From: Amycolatopsis rubida | GTDB lineage: Bacteria; Actinomycetota; Actinomycetes; Mycobacteriales; Pseudonocardiaceae | Assembly: GCF_900115345.1 (NCBI RefSeq) | Contig: NZ_FOWC01000002.1 | Coordinates: forward strand, 1,098,892 to 1,162,891 | Length of the DNA: 64,000 nucleotides | Direction: 5' to 3' | Part shown: positions 26,655 through 35,022 of the stretch, piece by piece | Layout of the letters: every line of letters begins with the position of its first letter | Numbering within the stretch: position 1 is the first letter of the stretch | Notes under the pieces: generated by a model | The model's database searches: none | What the model saw: the letters and a program-made list of their open reading frames with translations, nothing else | What the model was told of the DNA's origin: nothing | Position numbers and translations under genes: made by a program

Positions 26655-27983
26655 TCAGCCCTTGCTGGCCCGGTTGAACTCTTCCTTCGGGTTGTTGATC
26701 TGCCCCAGCGAGATGACCTCCCGCCGGAACAGCCCGCCCAGCATCCAGTCGAACAGGATGCGGATCTTGCGGTTCCACGTCGGCATCGCCTTGAGGTGGT
26801 AGGCGCGGTGGAACAGCCACGCTGGGAAGCCCTTGATCTTCAGGTTCAGTGCGTCCGCCACGCCCTTGTGCAGGCCGAGGCTCGCGACCGCGCCCAGGTT
26901 CTTGTGGAAATAGTCCTTCGGCTGTCCGCCGCGGATCACCTTGATGATGTTCTTCGCCAGCAGGCGGGCCTGGCGGACCGCGTGCTGGGCGTTCGGCGGG
27001 CAGGTCGCCGTCGGGTCCTGTTCGGTGCGCGACAGGTCCGGGATGGCCGCGTTGTCGCCCGCGGTCCAGACGTCCGGGTGGCCGACGACCTGCATCGCGG
27101 CGGTCGCCTCGACGCGGCCGCGCTTGTCGAGCGGCAGGTCCGAGCCGGCGAGGACCGGGTTGGCCTTCACGCCCGCGGTCCAGATGATCGTGTCGGTGTC
27201 GAACTCGGTGCCGTCCGAGAGCACGACGTGGCCGTCTTCGAACGACTTCGCCGCGGTCGACAGGTAGACCTCGATGCCGCGCTTCTCCAGCTGCTGCACC
27301 GTGTACACGCCGAGCGTCTCGCGCACCTCGGGCAGGATCCGCCCGGCCGCCTCGACCATCACCCAGCGGATGTCCGCCGGCTTGATGTTCGGGTAGTAGT
27401 TCTCGACCGCGAAGCGGGTCATGTCCTCAAGCTCGGCCAGCGCCTCGATGCCCGCGAACCCGCCGCCGACCACGGTGAACGTGAGCAGGCGCTTGCGCAG
27501 CTCGGGGTCGAGCGTGCTGGCGGCCTCGTCCAGCTTGGTCATGATGTGGTTGCGCAGGTAGATCGCTTCGCCGATGGTCTTGAAGGCGATGCCCTGCTCG
27601 GCGAGACCGGGGATCGGCAGGATCCGCGCGACGGCACCGAGCGCGACCACGAGCACGTCGTAGTTCAGCGTCTCGATGTGACCGTCGGCCGCCTCGACCG
27701 TGACGGCCTTGCGCTCGTTCTCGATCTTCGTGACCCGCGCGGTCAGCACGTGGCAGCGCTTCAGCACGCGGCGCAGCGGCACGACCACGTGCCGCGGCTC
27801 GATCGCGCCGGCCGCCGCCTCGGGCAGGAACGGGGCATAGGTCATGTGCGGCTGCGGGTCAACGACGGTCACGGAGGCCTCGTTGGCACGCAGCATCTTC
27901 TGAAGCCCGTACGCGGTGTACAGGCCGACGTATCCACCACCGAGGACGAGGATCCGAGTCGGTTCCGACTTCGCAGCAGCCAT
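26655..27983 (-). CDS. ndh: Type II NADH dehydrogenase (non-proton-pumping)
   Basis: A 442-residue FAD protein of the NDH-2 family. It has the N-terminal FAD fold (ILVLGGGYVGLYTAYGL), the NADH-binding fold (FTVVGGGFAGIEALAEL), an FAD-contact region near DVWTAGDNAAIPDL, and a C-terminal amphipathic part for membrane attachment (AWLFHRAYHLKAMPTWNRK). It passes electrons from NADH to menaquinone in the respiratory chain. ATG 27983 is chosen because MAAAKSEPTRILVLGGG matches the family N-terminus; the ribosome binding site is weak. It is followed by a clear terminator. Confidence 0.93.
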   Translation of the reverse strand: MAAAKSEPTRILVLGGGYVGLYTAYGLQKMLRANEASVTVVDPQPHMTYAPFLPEAAAGAIEPRHVVVPLRRVLKRCHVLTARVTKIENERKAVTVEAADGHIETLNYDVLVVALGAVARILPIPGLAEQGIAFKTIGEAIYLRNHIMTKLDEAASTLDPELRKRLLTFTVVGGGFAGIEALAELEDMTRFAVENYYPNIKPADIRWVMVEAAGRILPEVRETLGVYTVQQLEKRGIEVYLSTAAKSFEDGHVVLSDGTEFDTDTIIWTAGVKANPVLAGSDLPLDKRGRVEATAAMQVVGHPDVWTAGDNAAIPDLSRTEQDPTATCPPNAQHAVRQARLLAKNIIKVIRGGQPKDYFHKNLGAVASLGLHKGVADALNLKIKGFPAWLFHRAYHLKAMPTWNRKIRILFDWMLGGLFRREVISLGQINNPKEEFNRASKG

Positions 27984-28067
27984 GTACCTATAGTCGCACC
28001 TCCAAAGCGGCTCCGCTCGGGTACCCCACCCCGCTGTGACCAGCATCGCCACGCTGGTTGTCACGAT

Positions 28068-28751
28068 TCAGATGAGCCCGGCCGCCGAGGCCGCGGCGGT
28101 GAACGCGGTCACCACCATGGGCTGTGTCACACGACCGGTCTGGACATTGCGCGGTGACACGTGGTAGCAGCCGAACACCGCGAGGTCGCCGGCCTGCATC
28201 CGGGCGCCGTGCGCGAAGGCCGGACGCGGTTTCGGCACCGGCCAGCCCGCGGCGGACAGCACCGGCAGCAGCGCCTGCCAGCCGAACGCGCCGAGCACGA
28301 CGATCGAACGCAGGGTCGGCCGCAGCAGGTCCAGTTCGTCGGCCAGCCAGTGCCGGCAGGTGTCCCGTTCGGCGGGGGTCGGCCGGTTCTCCGGCGGCGC
28401 GCAACGGACCGGCGAGACGAGCCGGGTGCCGCGCAGCGTGAGCCCGTCGCCGATGGCCGTCGACACCGGCTGCGACGCGAGACCGACCTCGTACAGCACG
28501 CGGAAAAGGAAGTCGCCGGACGGATCGCCGGTGAACATCCGGCCGGTGCGGTTGGCCCCGTGCGCGGACGGCGCGAGCCCGACCACGGCCAGCGCGGCGT
28601 CCTCCGCGCCGAAACCGGGGACCGGCCGCGCCCAATACCGCTCGCCCGCGAACGCCGCCTTCGTCCCGGCCACGCTTTCGCGCCAGTCGACCAGCCGCGG
28701 GCACGCGCGGCATTCGACCAGAGCGGAGTCGAGAGCGGCGAACGTGCGCAT
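28068..28751 (-). CDS. Uracil-DNA glycosylase family 5 (UdgB)
   Basis: A 227-residue base-excision repair glycosylase. CRACPRLVDWRE provides Fe-S cysteines near the N-terminus, followed by the family 5 catalytic block VGLAPSAHGANRTGRMFTGD and the C-terminal motif HVSPRNVQTGR. UdgB enzymes remove uracil and other deaminated bases, a significant need in GC-rich genomes. The ATG at 28751 lies exactly mirror-symmetric to the S10 peptidase start across a shared palindromic promoter, and no ribosome binding site is visible, so the mRNA is probably leaderless. ndh lies 84 bp downstream on the same strand. Confidence 0.92.
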   Translation of the reverse strand: MRTFAALDSALVECRACPRLVDWRESVAGTKAAFAGERYWARPVPGFGAEDAALAVVGLAPSAHGANRTGRMFTGDPSGDFLFRVLYEVGLASQPVSTAIGDGLTLRGTRLVSPVRCAPPENRPTPAERDTCRHWLADELDLLRPTLRSIVVLGAFGWQALLPVLSAAGWPVPKPRPAFAHGARMQAGDLAVFGCYHVSPRNVQTGRVTQPMVVTAFTAAASAAGLI

Positions 28752-28755
28752 CCAG

Positions 28756-28794
28756 CCAACCTAGCTCGTGATCGCCGCTCACGAGCTAGGTTGG
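28756..28794. promoter_or_regulatory. Perfectly symmetrical divergent promoter, 16-bp inverted arms
   Basis: CCAACCTAGCTCGTGA (28756-28771) and its exact inverse (28779-28794) flank a 7-bp centre. Each arm holds TAGGTT, a TAnnnT -10 element, reading outward. The ATG codons of udgB (28751) and the S10 gene (28799) are each 24 bp from the centre, and neither has a Shine-Dalgarno site. This fits two mirrored leaderless promoters, perhaps with one operator. Confidence 0.7.
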
Positions 28795-28798
28795 GGCC

Positions 28799-30289
28799 AT
28801 GGCCGATACCACCGCGGACGAGACCGCCGAGAAGACCAAGGACGAGGAGACGAAGGCGACCGAGCCCGTCGACGACCTCGTCACGACGCAGCACACCCTC
28901 ACCGTCAAGCGGCGCAAGCTCGCCTACACCGCCCAGACCGGCCGGATCGTGCTCCGCCAAGAGGTCAAAAAGGACGGAAAGTTCGAGGGTCACCAGGCCA
29001 AGGCCGAGGTTTTCCTCACCGCCTACACCCTCGACGACGCCGACCCCGGCACCCGACCGGTCACCTTCGCCTTCAACGGCGGCCCCGGTTCCTCCAGCAT
29101 CTGGCTCCACATGGGCCTGCTCGGACCGCGCCGGGTGCTGTCCGGCGACGTCAACGACCCGGTGCCGCCGCCGTACGGGCTCGAGGACAACCCGGACAGC
29201 CTGCTCGCGCACAGCGACCTGGTGTTCATCGACCCGGTCCAGACCGGCTACTCGCGGGTGACCGACGGCGGCGAATCCCAGCCGTACACCGGTTTCCAGG
29301 GCGACGTCGAATCGGTCGCGGAGATCATCCGGCTGTGGGTTTCGCGCAACCAGCGCTGGCTGTCGCCGAAGTTCCTCGCCGGCGAGTCGTACGGCACGCT
29401 GCGCGCGGCCGCGCTGGCCGGGCACTTGCAGGAGCGCTACGGCCTGTACCTCAACGGCCTGATGCTCATCTCGTCCGTTTTGGACCTCGGCACGCTGCGT
29501 TTCCACGAGGGCAACGACCTGCCGTACTCGCTGTTCCTGCCCACGTACGCGGCGATCGCGCACTACCACGGCCGCCACGGCGACCGTCCGCTCGACGACG
29601 TGCTCGCCGACGCCGAGGACTTCGCCTCGAAGGAACTGCCGTGGGCGCTTTCCCGCGGCGCGCGGCTGTCTACTCAGGACCGTACCGAGGCGGTGCAGAC
29701 GCTGGCGTCGCTCACCGGGCTCAGCGAGTCCTATGTGGACCGAGTGAACCTGCGGATCGAGCACATCCGGTTCTTCACCGAACTGCTGCGCGACCAGGCC
29801 AAGACCGTCGGCCGGATGGACGGCCGGTTCACCACGTGGGAACCGGACGGCGGCGTCGAGCACATGAGCGACGACCCCTCGGTGTCGCGGATCATCGGCG
29901 CCTACTCGGCGGGCTTCAACCACTACGTGCGCGCCGAACTCGGCTACGAGAACGATCTTCCGTACGAGATCCTTTCCACCGACGTGTTCAAGGCCTGGTC
30001 CTACAAGGAGTTCGAGGGCCGTTCAGTGTCCGTTGTAGACACCTTGAGCGCGGCGATGCGAGCCAACCCGCACCTGCAAGTCCACGTCGCCTTCGGGCAT
30101 TACGACGGCGCGACGGCGTACTACGCGTCCGAGTACGTGCTCTCGCAGCTGAAGATCCCGGAGGAGCTGCGGGAGAACATCGACACGGCTTACTACCCGG
30201 CCGGGCACATGATGTACGTGCACGAACCGTCGCGGGTGCAGCAGTCGAAGGACCTGGGCAAGTTCGTGAACAAGGCGTCCAACCGCTGA
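28799..30289 (+). CDS. S10-family serine carboxypeptidase-like protein, no signal peptide
   Basis: A 496-residue alpha/beta hydrolase of peptidase family S10. The catalytic signatures are clear: FAFNGGPGSSSIWLHMG (oxyanion region), LAGESYGTLR with the nucleophile Ser, and YYPAGHMMY carrying the catalytic His; an Asp lies in AFGHYDGAT. The N-terminus is acidic and lysine-rich without a signal peptide, so the protein appears to be cytoplasmic, unlike eukaryotic lysosomal relatives. It is transcribed from the mirrored promoter shared with udgB. A palindrome after its stop probably ends transcription. Its substrate is unknown. Confidence 0.9.
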   Translation: MADTTADETAEKTKDEETKATEPVDDLVTTQHTLTVKRRKLAYTAQTGRIVLRQEVKKDGKFEGHQAKAEVFLTAYTLDDADPGTRPVTFAFNGGPGSSSIWLHMGLLGPRRVLSGDVNDPVPPPYGLEDNPDSLLAHSDLVFIDPVQTGYSRVTDGGESQPYTGFQGDVESVAEIIRLWVSRNQRWLSPKFLAGESYGTLRAAALAGHLQERYGLYLNGLMLISSVLDLGTLRFHEGNDLPYSLFLPTYAAIAHYHGRHGDRPLDDVLADAEDFASKELPWALSRGARLSTQDRTEAVQTLASLTGLSESYVDRVNLRIEHIRFFTELLRDQAKTVGRMDGRFTTWEPDGGVEHMSDDPSVSRIIGAYSAGFNHYVRAELGYENDLPYEILSTDVFKAWSYKEFEGRSVSVVDTLSAAMRANPHLQVHVAFGHYDGATAYYASEYVLSQLKIPEELRENIDTAYYPAGHMMYVHEPSRVQQSKDLGKFVNKASNR

Positions 30290-30293
30290 CCTC

Positions 30294-30333
30294 GTGAGTG
30301 CCTATCGCGGTGAGAACCGCGATAGGCACTCAC
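30294..30333. repeat. Dispersed palindrome, copy 2 (perfect 18-bp stem)
   Basis: GTGAGTGCCTATCGCGGT and its exact inverse enclose a GAGA tetraloop. It lies between the convergent S10 and response-regulator genes and takes in the regulator's stop codon. No T-run follows, but the stem should stall transcription from both sides. Confidence 0.85.
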
Positions 30334-30932
30334 AACCAGTCGTGCTCCCGCGCATACCGCGCCGCCTCGTGCCGCGTCCGCGTCTGCGTCTTCTGCATCG
30401 CATTCGACAGATAATTCCGCACAGTCCCCTCCGCCAGATGCAGCTGCGCCGCGATGTCGGCGACCGAATACCCCTCCCGCGTCGCCCGCAGTACGTCGAT
30501 TTCCCGGACGGTCAACGGGCAGTCGTCGACCACCGCGAGCGCCGAGACGTCCGGGTCGATCCAGCGTTTGCCCTCGTCCAGCGTCCGGATCACCGCCGCG
30601 ATGTGCGCCGGTTCCGCCGATTTGCTGACGAACCCCTGCACGCCGAGTTTCAACGCCTTGCGCAGCACGCCCGGCCGCGCGTGCCGGGTCAGCATCAGGA
30701 TCACCTGCTCCGGACGCTCCCGCCGGATCCGCGCGACCGCGCCCAGTCCGTCCACATTGGGCATCTCCAGGTCGATCACCAGCACGTCCGGCCGATGCTC
30801 CACAGTGGCCCGCACCGCCGCCTCGCCGTCTTCCGCCTCGGCGAGCACGGTGATCTCGTCCTCCATCGGCAGCAACGCGGCCATCGCCTTGCGGAGCAGG
30901 GCTTCGTCGTCGGCAAGCACCACCGTCGTCAT
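30330..30932 (-). CDS. NarL/DesR-type response regulator
   Basis: A 200-residue two-domain regulator. The receiver domain has the acidic pair Asp8-Asp9, phosphoacceptor Asp54 (VLVIDLEMP) and the conserved Lys in GFVSKSAEP. The C-terminal LuxR-type helix-turn-helix reads LTVREIDVLRATREGYSVAD and AEGTVRNYLSNAM. It overlaps the histidine kinase gene by 4 nt (ATGA), so the two are coupled. The divergent ABC exporter is the likely target, as in DesKR-type loci. The stop codon falls within the palindrome at 30294-30333. Confidence 0.92.
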   Translation of the reverse strand: MTTVVLADDEALLRKAMAALLPMEDEITVLAEAEDGEAAVRATVEHRPDVLVIDLEMPNVDGLGAVARIRRERPEQVILMLTRHARPGVLRKALKLGVQGFVSKSAEPAHIAAVIRTLDEGKRWIDPDVSALAVVDDCPLTVREIDVLRATREGYSVADIAAQLHLAEGTVRNYLSNAMQKTQTRTRHEAARYAREHDWL

Positions 30933-32065
30933 CGCGACACCTTCTCCGGGAACGCCGCGGCCGTCACGAACCGGCCGTCCTTCTGCTCCACCGTCAATTC
31001 TCCGCCCTGGTCCGCCAGCCGCGCGCCCAACGCGGACAGTCCGCTCAGTTCTGGAGCACCGTCGGAGGCTCCGTCGTTGACGATGCTGATCCCGCTTTCG
31101 GCCAACGTGATCCGCACCTGCCGGGCTTGCGCGTGCCGGAGGATGTTCGTAGTGGTCTCGCGCAGCACTTGGCCGAGCAGTTCGTCCACACCGGAACCGG
31201 CCTCCGCGAGCCGCTCGACGCGCACGTGGATCCCCGCCGCCTCGAACAGGTTCTTCGCGTTCTCCAGCTCCGCGGACAGATTGAGCCGCCGCTGCGCGTA
31301 AGCGAGTTCCTTGGTCTGCACGATGGTCTCGCCGACCAGGGTGTGCACCTCGCGCAACTCCTCTTGCGCGCGGTCGAGATCCCGGTGCAGCAGCTTCTCC
31401 GCGAGCGCGACCTTCAGCTTCACCACGTGCAGCGTGTGCCCCTGGATGTCGTGCAGTTCGCTGGCGAACCGGACCCGTTCGCGGACCACCGCCAGCTCTG
31501 CCTCTTTCCCCCGGGACTGTTCCAGCTCCGCCACGAGGTCGTAGAGCCGTTGGCTGGCGAACATCAGCAAGGTCGACAGCGCCGAGCCGATCGCGGGGGT
31601 CACCACGTAGGCCACCACGCGCGCGCCGAGATGGTCGTGGTGCGGCAGCAAATTGGCCGCGCCGATCACGCTGGTCAGCACGCCGAAGCCGACCAGCGCG
31701 GCGAACCGGTGCCGCGGCAGCGGCGGGATGAGGAACGAACCGACCATGCTCAGCCCGTAGAACGCCATGGGGCTGTTGCTCAGCGCACCGGCGAACCAGA
31801 CGAACGCGGTGAGCACCAGGCAGGGGCGGGCGACCCGGACGAAGTCGCCCGCGGTCCAGCGTTCGGCGGTGGCGGTCGCGGCCAGCAGCCCGATCACCTG
31901 GATGACGACGTGCCACCAGGTCCGGCTGCCGAGGACGATCAGCAGTACACCGACGACCAGCAGCGGCGGCATCACCGTGATGAGGTTGAGCCGCCGCAGC
32001 CGGTCCTGGACCGCGTCGCCGGACCACGACATCCGGCGGGACCGCGGCGGGCTGATCTCGGTCAT
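30929..32065 (-). CDS. DesK-type sensor histidine kinase
   Basis: A 378-residue membrane kinase. The first ~170 residues hold about five hydrophobic segments with no large external domain, typical of sensors of membrane state. The HisKA_3 dimerisation helix carries the phosphoacceptor His in ELHDIQGHTLHVVKLK. The ATPase domain begins near LRETTTNILRHAQARQ, with SIVNDGASDG as the N/G1 region. ATG 32065 is chosen with GGAG 4 nt upstream; an open frame continues further but lacks a site. It is divergent from the ABC exporter and probably senses membrane fluidity or a drug. Confidence 0.9.
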   Translation of the reverse strand: MTEISPPRSRRMSWSGDAVQDRLRRLNLITVMPPLLVVGVLLIVLGSRTWWHVVIQVIGLLAATATAERWTAGDFVRVARPCLVLTAFVWFAGALSNSPMAFYGLSMVGSFLIPPLPRHRFAALVGFGVLTSVIGAANLLPHHDHLGARVVAYVVTPAIGSALSTLLMFASQRLYDLVAELEQSRGKEAELAVVRERVRFASELHDIQGHTLHVVKLKVALAEKLLHRDLDRAQEELREVHTLVGETIVQTKELAYAQRRLNLSAELENAKNLFEAAGIHVRVERLAEAGSGVDELLGQVLRETTTNILRHAQARQVRITLAESGISIVNDGASDGAPELSGLSALGARLADQGGELTVEQKDGRFVTAAAFPEKVSR

Positions 32066-32200
32066 GGTGCTCCAGCTTCGGCCAGGGAATTCGATCCCAG
32101 CATGCCGCAGCCGCCGAGAGCCCACCAGTGACGCAGCGTCATGTCTTCGGCTGACGTGGCCGCACTACTGCCGACCAGCGGATCCAGCTGGAATCGGAGC

Positions 32201-33085
32201 ATGTCCACGACCCCAGTCATCGAAGTCGACCGCTTGAACCTCACCTACGGCGACTTCCAGGCCGTGCGCGATCTGTCGTTCCAGGTCGCCCGCGGCGAAC
32301 TGTACGCGCTGCTCGGCACCAACGGCGCCGGGAAGACCTCGACGCTGGAGACCGTCGAGGGCCACCGGAAACCCAGCTCGGGCACCGTGCGGGTGTTCGG
32401 AAAGGACCCGCGCGACCGCGCTTCCGTGCGTCCCCGGATGGGGATCATGCTGCAGGAAAGCGGCTTCTCGCCGGACCTGACCGTGCGCGAATCGATCCGG
32501 CTGATCGGCAACCTGACCCAGCGCGACGACGATGTCGAGCGGCTGCTCGGCATCACCGACCTCACCCGCAAAGCCACCACCAGGGTGTCGCAGCTGTCCG
32601 GCGGCGAGAAACGCCGGCTCGACTTCGCGACCGCCGTGTACGGGACCCCTGACCTGGTCTTCCTCGACGAACCGACCACTGGTCTGGACATCCAGTCGCG
32701 CGACGCGCTGTGGGACGCGGTGGACCGGCTCCGCGAGGACGGCACCACCATCGTCCTGACCACGCACTACCTGGAGGAAGCGCAGCAGCGCGCCGATCGC
32801 ATCGGTCTGATGCACCAAGGCACGCTCAACCGGGAAGGCACCGTCGCCGAGCTGACCCGGACGCTGCCCGCGACCATCCGCTTCGGACTTCCGCCGCACG
32901 CCCCGGCGCCGCCGCTGCAAGCGACCCGCGAAGAGGACGACCGGTTCCTCATCGAGACCTTCGGCCTCCAGAAAGACCTGCACACCCTGCTCACCTGGGC
33001 AGCGGACTACGCCGTGGAACTGGCCGAACTGGAAGCCGGGCCGACCCGCCTCGACGACGTCTTCCGCGCCATCAGCAACGCGTAA
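32201..33085 (+). CDS. ABC exporter ATP-binding protein, drug-resistance type
   Basis: A 294-residue ATPase of the DrrA/CcmA type. Motifs: Walker A GTNGAGKTS, signature LSGGEKRRLDFA, Walker B LVFLDEPTTGLD and the switch His in LTTHYLEEA. The C-terminal ~80 residues are the extra domain of the drug-exporter subgroup, ending TRLDDVFRAISNA. ATG 32201 is chosen from the family N-terminus (VIEVDRLNLTYGDFQAVRDL); the site GGAG is very close to it, and an earlier ATG at 32141 is possible. It overlaps the permease start by 1 nt if ATG 33085 is used. Confidence 0.9.
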   Translation: MSTTPVIEVDRLNLTYGDFQAVRDLSFQVARGELYALLGTNGAGKTSTLETVEGHRKPSSGTVRVFGKDPRDRASVRPRMGIMLQESGFSPDLTVRESIRLIGNLTQRDDDVERLLGITDLTRKATTRVSQLSGGEKRRLDFATAVYGTPDLVFLDEPTTGLDIQSRDALWDAVDRLREDGTTIVLTTHYLEEAQQRADRIGLMHQGTLNREGTVAELTRTLPATIRFGLPPHAPAPPLQATREEDDRFLIETFGLQKDLHTLLTWAADYAVELAELEAGPTRLDDVFRAISNA

Positions 33086-33099
33086 TGAAAGGCTTTCCC

Positions 33100-33819
33100 A
33101 TGCTCTCGATCGCCCGCGGCGAACTGATCCAGCTCTTCCGAAATCGCCTGGTACTGGTCACCTCGCTGATCCTGCCAGTCGCATTCAGCGCTTTCTTCAT
33201 TTCCCGTCACGAAACCTTCGCACAGCTCGGAAGTCTCGGCTATATCGCGGCACTGACGCTTTTCTTCATTACCGCGATCGGCCTGTACACCACCACTGTC
33301 ACCACCCTCGCCGCCCGGCGGCAGAACCTCTTCCTCAAACGCCTGCGCTCCACCGCGGCGAGCGACCCCGGCATTCTCGTCGGCCTGCTCCTGCCGATCA
33401 CCGCGATCACCACGATCCAGGTCGGCGTCATCCTCGCCGTGCTCGGCGCGGTCACCGGCGCACCGAAGAACCCGCTGCTGCTGGTTGTCGCGGTCGTCGC
33501 CACCATCGCCATGATGGTCGCGCTCGGCCTGGCCACCGCCGGACTCACGAACTCGCCGGAACATGCCCAGGTCACCACCCTGCCGATCACGATCGCCGTC
33601 CTCGCGATCGCAAGTTGGATCGGAATCACCGGAACCGAACAGCTGTCCCTGCTGAAACGCCTTCTGCCCGGCGGCGCGGCCACCGAACTCGTATTGAATT
33701 CCTGGAACGGCGGAACTTCGGCAACCGACTCACTGGTCCTGCTCGGCCCGATCGCGGCGTGGCTGATTCTCAGCGTTACGCTGGCGACGCGACTATTCCG
33801 CTGGGAACCGCGCCGCTGA
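33100..33819 (+). CDS. ABC-2 type exporter permease
   Basis: A 239-residue integral membrane protein with six predicted hydrophobic segments in ABC-2 order, including LVLVTSLILPVAFSAFFIS and the C-terminal LLGPIAAWLILSVTLATRLF. Start ATG 33100 is favoured by AAAGG 7 nt upstream; ATG 33085, overlapping the ATPase stop as TAATG, gives five more residues. It pairs with the ATPase to form an exporter, probably induced by the divergent DesK/DesR-type system. Confidence 0.87.
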   Translation: MLSIARGELIQLFRNRLVLVTSLILPVAFSAFFISRHETFAQLGSLGYIAALTLFFITAIGLYTTTVTTLAARRQNLFLKRLRSTAASDPGILVGLLLPITAITTIQVGVILAVLGAVTGAPKNPLLLVVAVVATIAMMVALGLATAGLTNSPEHAQVTTLPITIAVLAIASWIGITGTEQLSLLKRLLPGGAATELVLNSWNGGTSATDSLVLLGPIAAWLILSVTLATRLFRWEPRR

Positions 33820-33967
33820 AACCCCTTCCGGCACCGAGGAGATCAGAGTAACGTCGGCGGCCACCCGACCGGTGCCCGAACCGCGGTTTCCGCGAACACA
33901 GCTTGATTTCGTGCACTTTCCGGTCATTTTCCTGAGTTCGATTGATCTCGGCAAAGGATGGAAGACC

Positions 33968-34981
33968 GTGCGAAAACAACTACTCGTCGCCTTGGCGGCC
34001 GCCGCGTTGACGGTGACCGCCGCCCCGGCGTACGCGGCCCCGCCGAAGCCCGCGGTGCACTGGGGAGCCTGCCCGGCCGACGTCGCAGCTGCGGTGCGCT
34101 TCGCTCGACTACCGGCAGCCGGACGGCAAGAAGATCAGCATCGAGATCTCGCGGCCGCGGAGCATCGATCCGGCCGCCCGGCGCGGAGTGCCGCTGTTCA
34201 ACCCGGGCGGGCCCCGGCCTGACGTTCCCGCTGGACCTGGTCCGGGCAGGCATCCCGACAAGCGCGCTCGCCCGCTACGACCTGATCGGCTTCGACCCCG
34301 CGGCGTCGCCCACAGCAGTCCGGTGACCGCCGAGCGTCCCGAAGTACGCGCACAACGAGGCTGACGTCGACGACGCCTCCGCGTTCGCCAAGGGGATCGC
34401 GCTGCAGTGCGTGGCCTCAAATCCGCTTCGGCGCTGCCGTATCTGACCACACGGCACACTCTTCTCAACGACCAGGCTGCCCCGGCCGGTTCGCTGCGAC
34501 CGGCAGCCAGGAGTTCGGAGCAGAGCCAGCGATCCACCATGATTTCGGTGCTGTGCGGGGACAATGCCTGGCCGCGGTCGATTTCGACCTATCAGCGCAA
34601 CGTCACGCACGACCGGGTCAAGTACCCGATGCTCGGCGGTGCGGCGGCGAACGTCTGGCCCTGTGCGCACTGGGCCAAGCAGCCGCTCGAAACCCCGGTG
34701 CAGTTCAGCGACCAGGGACCGTCGAACCTGCTGCTGGTCCAGAACCTGCGCGACCCGGCCACCCCGCTGTCGGCGCGCTCGAAACCCGCGCGCAGTTCGG
34801 CGGCCGGGCGCGAATGGTCACTGTGGACCAGGGCGGGCACGGTGCCGGCTTCCCTTATCTGAACAGCTGCGGTTTCAACGCCGTCACTGATTTCCTGGTG
34901 AACGGAACGCGTCCGGACACCGACAAATTCTGCGGTGCCGAAGCGAACACCACGCGGTCGCTCACCCCGCGGCAGTACTGA
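33968..34981 (+). pseudogene. Broken secreted tripeptidyl-aminopeptidase-like alpha/beta hydrolase
   Basis: The N-terminus starts at GTG 33968 with a signal peptide (LLVALAAAALTVTAAPAYAA) and the family phrase VHWGACPADVAAAVR. The frame then changes: LDYRQPDGKKISIEISRP and RRGVPLFNPGG continue in another frame. The C-terminal TAP-like part, LLLVQNLRDPATPLS then RARMVTVDQGGHG and YLNSCGFNAVTDFLVNGTRP, lies in further frames. The nucleophile-elbow region is missing, and the total length is about 1.0 kb against roughly 1.5 kb for intact genes. Several frameshifts plus a deletion make a sequencing error unlikely. Intact relatives are exported aminopeptidases. Confidence 0.8.
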
Positions 34982-34984
34982 AAC

Positions 34985-35017
34985 CGGCGGTGGGGCGGAG
35001 CACCCGCCCCACCGCCG
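34985..35017. terminator. Bidirectional terminator hairpin
   Basis: A perfect 14-bp stem, CGGCGGTGGGGCGG with its inverse, and a 5-nt loop sit between the convergent aminopeptidase pseudogene and the subtilase gene. Confidence 0.8.
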
Positions 35018-35022
35018 CTCGT

